NCBI GenBank assembly: GCA_025056115.1
Contig: JANWVM010000011.1
Location: forward strand, 20,970 to 59,137
Source of the DNA: Gloeomargarita sp. SKYG116
GTDB lineage: Bacteria; Cyanobacteriota; Cyanobacteriia; Gloeomargaritales; Gloeomargaritaceae
DNA length: 38,168 nt
Direction of reading: 5' to 3'
Numbering within the stretch: the first letter of the stretch is position 1; each line of letters begins with the position of its first letter. Below the pieces are notes generated by a model. The model was not told the origin of the DNA and ran no database searches. It was given only the letters and a program-made list of their open reading frames with translations. Below are positions 34,279 to 38,168 of the stretch, one piece after another. The position numbers were made by a program, and so were the translations under genes.

Positions 34279-34511
34279 ATCTCGTAGCGAGCGACACGGA
34301 GCACATACCAGGCGTGACCGAGCAACCCCAGGCCCCACAGTCCTGTTACCCAGGGCAAGCGCGGCCAAGCGCCCGTCAGTTCATGGACAAACCACAGCCC
34401 GGAATTCACAGCAGCAAACAGGGCGACATGCACCGCTAGGTTCATCCGGTCAGCTAAACGGCGGTAGGCGGGGTCCTTTGGGTCGGGACGGCGGGGCCAG
34501 CGGGGAGGCAT
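34275..34511 (-). CDS. Small two-transmembrane (2TM) domain protein
   Basis: The product has 78 residues: a basic N-terminus (PPRWPRRPDPKDPAYRRLADR) with two hydrophobic segments (about 24-45 and 52-72) typical of the 2TM domain found alone or attached to sensor kinases. No other function is visible. Its ATG shares its last base region with the stop of the coiled-coil gene (TAATG), implying coupling. The 3' end overlaps the convergent GT9-like gene by 4 bp. Confidence 0.75.
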   Translation of the reverse strand: MPPRWPRRPDPKDPAYRRLADRMNLAVHVALFAAVNSGLWFVHELTGAWPRLPWVTGLWGLGLLGHAWYVLRVARYEI

Positions 34512-35182
34512 TAGGACACGGCTCGCGAAACCGTTTGGAGTGGTGGAAATTTAGGCAGGTCAATGGTCGCTGCGGATTCGCGTTTGATTGCGGTTTGGGC
34601 TAAAGCCCCGTAACGCTGGAGTTCGCTTTGTAGCCGCCGGTTTTCCTCCTGCAAGCGACTGAGTTGTTCCTTCACCGGGGCCAGACGCGCATTAAACCGC
34701 CGCCGGTAGAGTTCGGGTAAATCCCGCAGGATAGTTTCTAGGTTCTGATTGCGTTCCTGGATGGCCTGCAACGACCCGTGCATTTCGACTAGCTCGTGTT
34801 CCCGTTGTTGCAGGTGCTGTTGACACCGGTGTAGTTCCGTTTGCAGGGTGTGAATTTGTTCTTGCAACGCCACCACCGTCGAGGCATCCACCTGGCGCTC
34901 TTGCCGCAGGCGCTGGAACAATTCCGCCGACAACTGGCGAATTAAGTGTCCGTATTGGTGAAATTGGGCTTTCAATCGTTGCAATTCTTTCGTCTGGGCA
35001 GCCAACGCATACTCTAAAACCTGCTGCCGACCGCGCTCTGGCACCACCCGCTGGAACAGTTCCCGAGACAGTTGGTGAATCAGGCGATGACACTGTTCCA
35101 GTCGTTGCCGCAGTACTGTGATGTCCTCGACCCCAAGACTATTAGACACAGAAATAAGCTCCTCACCCCGCTGCAAAGCCAT
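34511..35182 (-). CDS. Coiled-coil protein with an internal 46-residue repeat
   Basis: The product has 223 residues, rich in Q, L, R and E with heptad-like spacing over about residues 20-200. An internal repeat is obvious: LIHQLSRELFQRVV (34-47) and LIRQLSAELFQRLR (80-93), 46 residues apart. No signal peptide or membrane segment. I do not recognise a named family. It sits between rpsF (50 bp upstream) and the 2TM gene (1-bp overlap), so all three are probably cotranscribed. AAGG lies just before the ATG. Confidence 0.75.
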   Translation of the reverse strand: MALQRGEELISVSNSLGVEDITVLRQRLEQCHRLIHQLSRELFQRVVPERGRQQVLEYALAAQTKELQRLKAQFHQYGHLIRQLSAELFQRLRQERQVDASTVVALQEQIHTLQTELHRCQQHLQQREHELVEMHGSLQAIQERNQNLETILRDLPELYRRRFNARLAPVKEQLSRLQEENRRLQSELQRYGALAQTAIKRESAATIDLPKFPPLQTVSRAVS

Positions 35183-35232
35183 TTGGCCTTAGTTTAACAC
35201 CAGGGGATATACTTTGTCATGCAAATGAGACT

Positions 35233-35574
35233 TCACTCCGTTGTGTGGGCAGTTGCTACTTCTTTCTTCTGGGGAGGCGTCTGGGCAATCGTCAAAAACC
35301 GGATGACATCTTCACTCAAGCGCATCGCCCGCTCAAAGGCTGCCACTGTATCACTGCGGCCATAGTAGTTCACTTGCACGTAAATCCCATCAGAAAACTT
35401 GCGAATCGGGTAAGCCAACCGCCGCCGGCCCCGGTTGAGAATCTGAATTTCCTCGCCGCCCAGTTCACTCAGGATGTTTTTGTACTTTTCAATCGCCTGT
35501 TGGGTTTGTTCATCTCCCAAATCTGGGCGGAGGATGTACATCGTTTCGTAGTAGGGTTTAGGGGCAACCGGCAT
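35233..35574 (-). CDS. rpsF: 30S ribosomal protein S6
   Basis: The product has 113 residues from the ATG at 35572-35574 ([19 protein letters not shown]). S6 blocks: [63 protein letters not shown]. The usual rpsF partners (ssb, rpsR) are not adjacent; instead it heads a three-gene set with the coiled-coil and 2TM genes. It diverges from the FAH-family gene across 70 bp. Confidence 0.96.
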   Translation of the reverse strand: MPVAPKPYYETMYILRPDLGDEQTQQAIEKYKNILSELGGEEIQILNRGRRRLAYPIRKFSDGIYVQVNYYGRSDTVAAFERAMRLSEDVIRFLTIAQTPPQKKEVATAHTTE

Positions 35575-35644
35575 AAACCAGCAAATAGCTCCTGCTCGAA
35601 TCGGACAGTTTACAATCATAGCAAATTATCTTTCGGAGCGACGC

Positions 35645-36427
35645 ATGAAGGGTTGGGTGCGGGTGCAGGTGGGTGAACGAGTGGTGTATGGGCAACGGGA
35701 TGACCAGGGTTATGTGCAGGTGTGGAGTGATGCGCCCTGGGCAGAAGGACTCCCAACAGACGTATGGTTCAGTCCTGAGCATTACCGGCTACTCGCGCCC
35801 ACCTCGCCAAGCAAGATTATTGCCGTTGGTCGCAACTACCGCGAACACGCTGCCGAAATGCAGGCGCCTGTACCAGCAGAACCGGTCATTTTTTTGAAAC
35901 CGCCCACCAGTACCCTGGCGCCAGGCGCATCCATCCGTTATCCACGCATCAGCCAGCGAGTGGACTACGAGGGGGAATTGGCAGTTGTCATTGGACAACA
36001 GGCACGGGATTTGACGCCGGAGCAGGCAGTGAGCGCCATTTGGGGATACACCATTGCCAACGATGTAACCGCGCGGGATTTGCAAAAGCGAGATGGGCAA
36101 TGGACGCGCAGCAAGGGGTTTGATACGTTTTGCCCCCTTGGCCCCCAGATTGTGCAGGAGCTTGGGGCAGAGGCCCGGCTGGAAACCCGCTTGAACGGAG
36201 AACTTCGCCAAGTTGCCAAACCCTTGCAAGACATGGTGTTTCCACCGCCTTTTTTGGTGAGTTTTGTCAGCCAAGTCATGACGCTGCTCCCCGGCGATGT
36301 GATCTTAACGGGTACACCGGCAGGCATTGGCCCGATGCAACCTGGCGATGAGGTCAGCGTTACCATCACGGGGATTGGCACGTTAACGAATCGCGTTGAG
36401 CTGGCCAATGAGGGAACCTTTGCTTAA
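35645..36427 (+). CDS. Fumarylacetoacetate hydrolase (FAH) family protein
   Basis: The product has 260 residues. FAH signatures: SKIIAVGRNYREHAAEM, PVIFLKPPTST, the metal site DYEGELAVVIG, GYTIANDVTARDLQ, KGFDTFCPLGP and DVILTGTPAGIGP. Members hydrolyse or decarboxylate 2-oxo acids (fumarylpyruvate, acylpyruvates, oxaloacetate) with Mg or Mn; the substrate here is uncertain. The ATG follows GGAGCG by 4 nt. No aromatic degradation genes are nearby, so an acylpyruvase or oxaloacetate decarboxylase housekeeping role is more likely (inference). Confidence 0.9.
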   Translation: MKGWVRVQVGERVVYGQRDDQGYVQVWSDAPWAEGLPTDVWFSPEHYRLLAPTSPSKIIAVGRNYREHAAEMQAPVPAEPVIFLKPPTSTLAPGASIRYPRISQRVDYEGELAVVIGQQARDLTPEQAVSAIWGYTIANDVTARDLQKRDGQWTRSKGFDTFCPLGPQIVQELGAEARLETRLNGELRQVAKPLQDMVFPPPFLVSFVSQVMTLLPGDVILTGTPAGIGPMQPGDEVSVTITGIGTLTNRVELANEGTFA

Positions 36428-36475
36428 GTGTTACGGTCAAACGGCCTGAGCATCGCTCTAGAGAGGACTTCAGCC

Positions 36476-36817
36476 ATGAAAAAGTGGGCGCCCGTTGTAC
36501 TACTGGCCGTTGTACTGGTATGGGCTTCAGAGGGAGTTGCTGCCCCGAGGCACAGGAACCGCGATGATGATTGCCAGTTTGCTCGGAAGCGGGAACGGAG
36601 ATTCACATCTTGTCGCAGGAATCCCCTGGAAATCCGCGGGTTTGTGCAAGGGTTTGACCCGAGGGCAGGTTGGATACTGGTCAATGGCCAATGGTTTCGG
36701 TTAGCAAACCGGGTAGATTATGACGATTGCCGGCCACGAGTAGGGGATTTTGTAGCAATCAAAGCCTATCCCGAAGCAGGGCAATGGGTGGTTTACAAGG
36801 TTGAGCTGAAAGATTGA
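36476..36817 (+). CDS. Small secreted protein, possibly OB-fold (DUF5666-like)
   Basis: The product has 113 residues with a signal peptide: MKKWAPVVLLAVVLVW, a hydrophobic core and a likely cut after GVAA (about residue 23). The mature part has three cysteines (DDCQ, TSCR, DDCR) and a beta-rich stretch IRGFVQGFDPRAGWILVNGQWF that suggests a small OB-like fold. The ATG is supported by GAGAGG upstream. No named family is certain. It is the last chromosomal gene before the IS element. Confidence 0.65.
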   Translation: MKKWAPVVLLAVVLVWASEGVAAPRHRNRDDDCQFARKRERRFTSCRRNPLEIRGFVQGFDPRAGWILVNGQWFRLANRVDYDDCRPRVGDFVAIKAYPEAGQWVVYKVELKD

Positions 36818-37087
36818 CTCGACATAGCCAAACCAGTTGAGTGCACCTCAATCAAGTGCCAATTTGCGGTCGCAGGGGGGATATTCTCCATCATCTCCGC
36901 ATTCTTATGACCGCATCATCTAGGCTTTTTACCGCTTGAGTCGCAGGGCATGGCCCCGTTTGGCCTCCCAGACAAATTAGAGAGGTCTAGCTATAGCAGG
37001 AAATTTCTTTTGAATAAAGGAATAGGGGTACTCTAGAGCAGGACTTCGCAGTTGCTTAAACTTGACCCTACAACCCGCTGAGTTATG
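36818..37087. other. Intergenic stretch left of the IS element
   Basis: I see no gene. It contains the words GGTCGCAGG (36868-36876), GTCGCAGGGCA (36940-36950) and GAGCAGGACTT (37036-37046), each of which also occurs, inverted, in the gene-free stretch after tRNA-Gly. The part near 36990-37020 is A/T rich with GCTATAGC and CTCTAGAG palindromes. Confidence 0.4.
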
Positions 37088-37115
37088 TATAGTTATTTTA
37101 GATAAAAGTGAGACA
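37088..37115 (+). repeat. Left terminal inverted repeat of the IS630-family element
   Basis: It begins TATAGTTATTTTAGATAAAA and ends GTGAGACA. It pairs with the right repeat at 38021-38048. Confidence 0.8.
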
Positions 37116-37173
37116 ATGCACCCAGGGAGAGTATAAGATAGAGGTCGAGTAGCAATAGTGGAGAAGATTGCAG

Positions 37174-37503
37174 ATGTGCTACAGCCTGGATTTACGGGAA
37201 AAAGTCATGGCTTTTATTGAGAATGGGCATAGTATCACCCAAGCAGCCAAAGTGTTTAATATCGGCAGAGCAACGATTTACCGCTGGCTAGCGAGACCGC
37301 ATCTAGCAAGCATTCCGGTCGAACGCAGGAAACGAAAAATAGATATTGCTCGACTGCATCAAGATGTGGAACAGCACCCCGACAAGACCTTGAGAGAGAG
37401 AGCGAGAGAATTTGGGGTGACACCCAGTGCTATATGCTACCAGTTTAAGCGACTCAAAATTAGGAGAAAAAAAACTGTTGCGGTATCGAGAAAGAGACCA
37501 TGA
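37174..37503 (+). CDS. IS630-family transposase, N-terminal frame (HTH)
   Basis: The product has 109 residues from ATG 37174, with GAGAAG 7 nt before it; a TTG at 37168 is also in frame. CYSLDLREKVMAFIENG, SITQAAKVFNIGRATIYRW is a helix-turn-helix for binding the terminal repeats; a second HTH-like block (TLRERAREFGVTPSAICYQF) follows. The frame passes through an A8 tract (37467-37474) and then runs only ten more codons. It needs a +1 shift (or -2) to enter the catalytic frame. Confidence 0.85.
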   Translation: MCYSLDLREKVMAFIENGHSITQAAKVFNIGRATIYRWLARPHLASIPVERRKRKIDIARLHQDVEQHPDKTLRERAREFGVTPSAICYQFKRLKIRRKKTVAVSRKRP

Positions 37504-38020
37504 AGCTCGCATGAGCTACTATCGGACGTTAAGAGGATTGGTAAAAATCTACGGGGTGGCGAGTCTGGTATTCATTGATGAGACGGGATTTGAGAAGTTT
37601 ACTCATCTCATTTATGGCTGGGCGAAGCGGGGAAAAAAGATATATGGAGAACGGCAAGGTCGCCGCTGTCAACGCGAGAATTTAGTCGCCGGTCGGCGGA
37701 AACATAGTAAGGATTTAATTGCACCGATGATATTGGAGGGTCGTATAGATGCCATAACCTTTGAACAGTGGTTAGAGGGATACTTATTACCGGCATTGAC
37801 CCAAGTATCTGTATTAATCATGGACAATGCACCTATTCATCGGAAAAATCGAATTAAAAAGCTGGTGGAAGGAGCAGGTCACATCGTACTTTTTTTGCCG
37901 ACTTATTCGCCAGACCTGAATGATATTGAGCATGACTTTAGTGCATTAAAGAGATTGAGAATGTATGCTCCTGCTGGGACTACCATTGATGAAATAATCT
38001 GCAAATATTGCACAAGTTGA
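37427..38020 (+). CDS. IS630-family transposase, C-terminal DDE frame
   Basis: The open frame has up to 197 residues; the genuine part probably begins at the A8 tract (KKLLRYRERD). The catalytic triad is VFIDETGF, LIMDNAPIH and DLNDIEH, with 34 residues between the second D and the E, the D34E spacing of the IS630/Tc1 group. The stop TGA (38018-38020) abuts the right inverted repeat. An independent start at the ATG at 37427 is possible but would precede the domain with non-family sequence. Confidence 0.85.
   Translation: MLYATSLSDSKLGEKKLLRYRERDHEARMSYYRTLRGLVKIYGVASLVFIDETGFEKFTHLIYGWAKRGKKIYGERQGRRCQRENLVAGRRKHSKDLIAPMILEGRIDAITFEQWLEGYLLPALTQVSVLIMDNAPIHRKNRIKKLVEGAGHIVLFLPTYSPDLNDIEHDFSALKRLRMYAPAGTTIDEIICKYCTS
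37467..37474 (+). other. A8 slippery tract at the transposase frame junction
   Basis: Eight consecutive A lie where the HTH frame must pass to the catalytic frame. Loss of one A in the mRNA by polymerase slippage, or a +1 ribosomal shift, would give one fused protein. A simple inactivating insertion is the alternative. Confidence 0.5.
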
Positions 38021-38048
38021 TGTCTCAATCTTATTTGAAATAACTATA
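38021..38048 (+). repeat. Right terminal inverted repeat of the IS630-family element
   Basis: It starts TGTCTCAATC and ends ATAACTATA. Its reverse complement matches the left repeat with about five differences. Confidence 0.8.
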
Positions 38049-38168
38049 ACTACAGAGACAACCCATTGAATGGTTCGGTTAACCAGGTTACAGAGACTTT
38101 GATTTGCGCCTGAAAACAACTTTTTTACATACCTGATGGGAGGACCCCGCGGTGCCGTTTTACCTCAG
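38049..38168. other. Right window edge, no assignable gene
   Basis: Only 120 bp are visible. A frame opens at ATG 38137 (MGGPRGAVLPQ) and runs to the edge, too short to identify. Nothing else is supported. Confidence 0.3.

Larger units (their letters stand above)
37088..38048 (+). mobile_element. IS630-family insertion sequence, apparently complete
   Basis: Length is about 961 bp including both ends. The terminal inverted repeats of 28 bp at 37088-37115 and 38021-38048 match at about 23 positions, both outer ends reading TATAGTTATTT. IS630 elements insert at and duplicate TA; TA is present at both ends, so the exact border may be 2 bp further in. The element carries two overlapping transposase frames. 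It appears intact apart from the frameshift and is A/T richer than the flanking genes. Confidence 0.85.

Noticed and set aside
36456-36473. CTCTAGAG-AGGACTTC-AG similar to 37031-37050 near the IS
   Set aside because: Part of it is a ribosome-binding site, and a match this short may be chance.

Overview
The window is a gene-dense stretch of a cyanobacterial chromosome. The evidence is photosystem II subunit PsbZ, NDH-1 subunit NdhE, a phycobilisome rod linker with a CpcD domain, the carotenoid enzymes CrtR and CrtD, plastid-type pyruvate dehydrogenase E2, and several families I know mainly from cyanobacteria (DUF3598, DUF2811, DUF3611, YaaW). I cannot fix the genus from the sequence alone.

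Layout. 1-4.1 kb: the 5' part of crtD, a class II aldolase-like gene, tRNA-Leu(GAG), ndhE, a membrane-anchored Holliday-resolvase-like protein and a Rieske oxygenase. 4.1-7.6 kb: pyruvate dehydrogenase E2 (minus) diverging from a TPR/SPINDLY-type O-GlcNAc transferase. 7.7-11.7 kb, all plus strand: sdhB, a SpoU-type RNA methyltransferase, rplS, an ACT-domain malic enzyme, rpmI and rplT. 11.7-17.3 kb, all minus strand: an apparent operon of a transketolase-like enzyme, a fatty-acid-desaturase-like protein, a MetX-like alpha/beta hydrolase and a type III glutamine synthetase-like enzyme. 17.4-18.2 kb: psbZ-ribH and tRNA-Gly(GCC). 18.2-18.7 kb: a gene-free stretch with candidate RNA structure. 18.7-22.9 kb: DUF3598, YaaW, an O-antigen ligase-like protein and a DUF2254-like protein. 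22.8-26.7 kb: gpmI, tRNA-Cys(GCA), tmk, crtR and queF. 27.0-29.5 kb: a rod linker standing alone, then two tandem membrane-protein paralogues. 29.7-32.8 kb: lgt, DUF2237, DUF3611, yggT and a GlcE-like FAD enzyme. 32.83-33.15 kb: a dense DnaA-box cluster that looks like a replication origin. 33.2-36.8 kb: DUF2811, a GT9-like protein, a 2TM protein, a coiled-coil protein, rpsF, an FAH-family enzyme and a small secreted protein. 37.09-38.05 kb: a complete IS630-family element with inverted repeats, its transposase split by a frameshift at an A8 tract.

The most notable signal is the intergenic cluster of six DnaA-box-like 9-mers at 32870-32976, spaced by about 11 or 21-23 bp (near multiples of the helical repeat) and followed by an imperfect 19-bp direct repeat. 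It lies between divergent genes, away from any dnaA or dnaN in this window. Other points of interest are the unusual four-gene operon, the structured stretch after tRNA-Gly, the tandem membrane paralogues, and the repeated 3'-end overlaps of convergent genes (62, 41, 23, 19 and 4 bp). All family names rest on motif recognition by eye; no database search was run.
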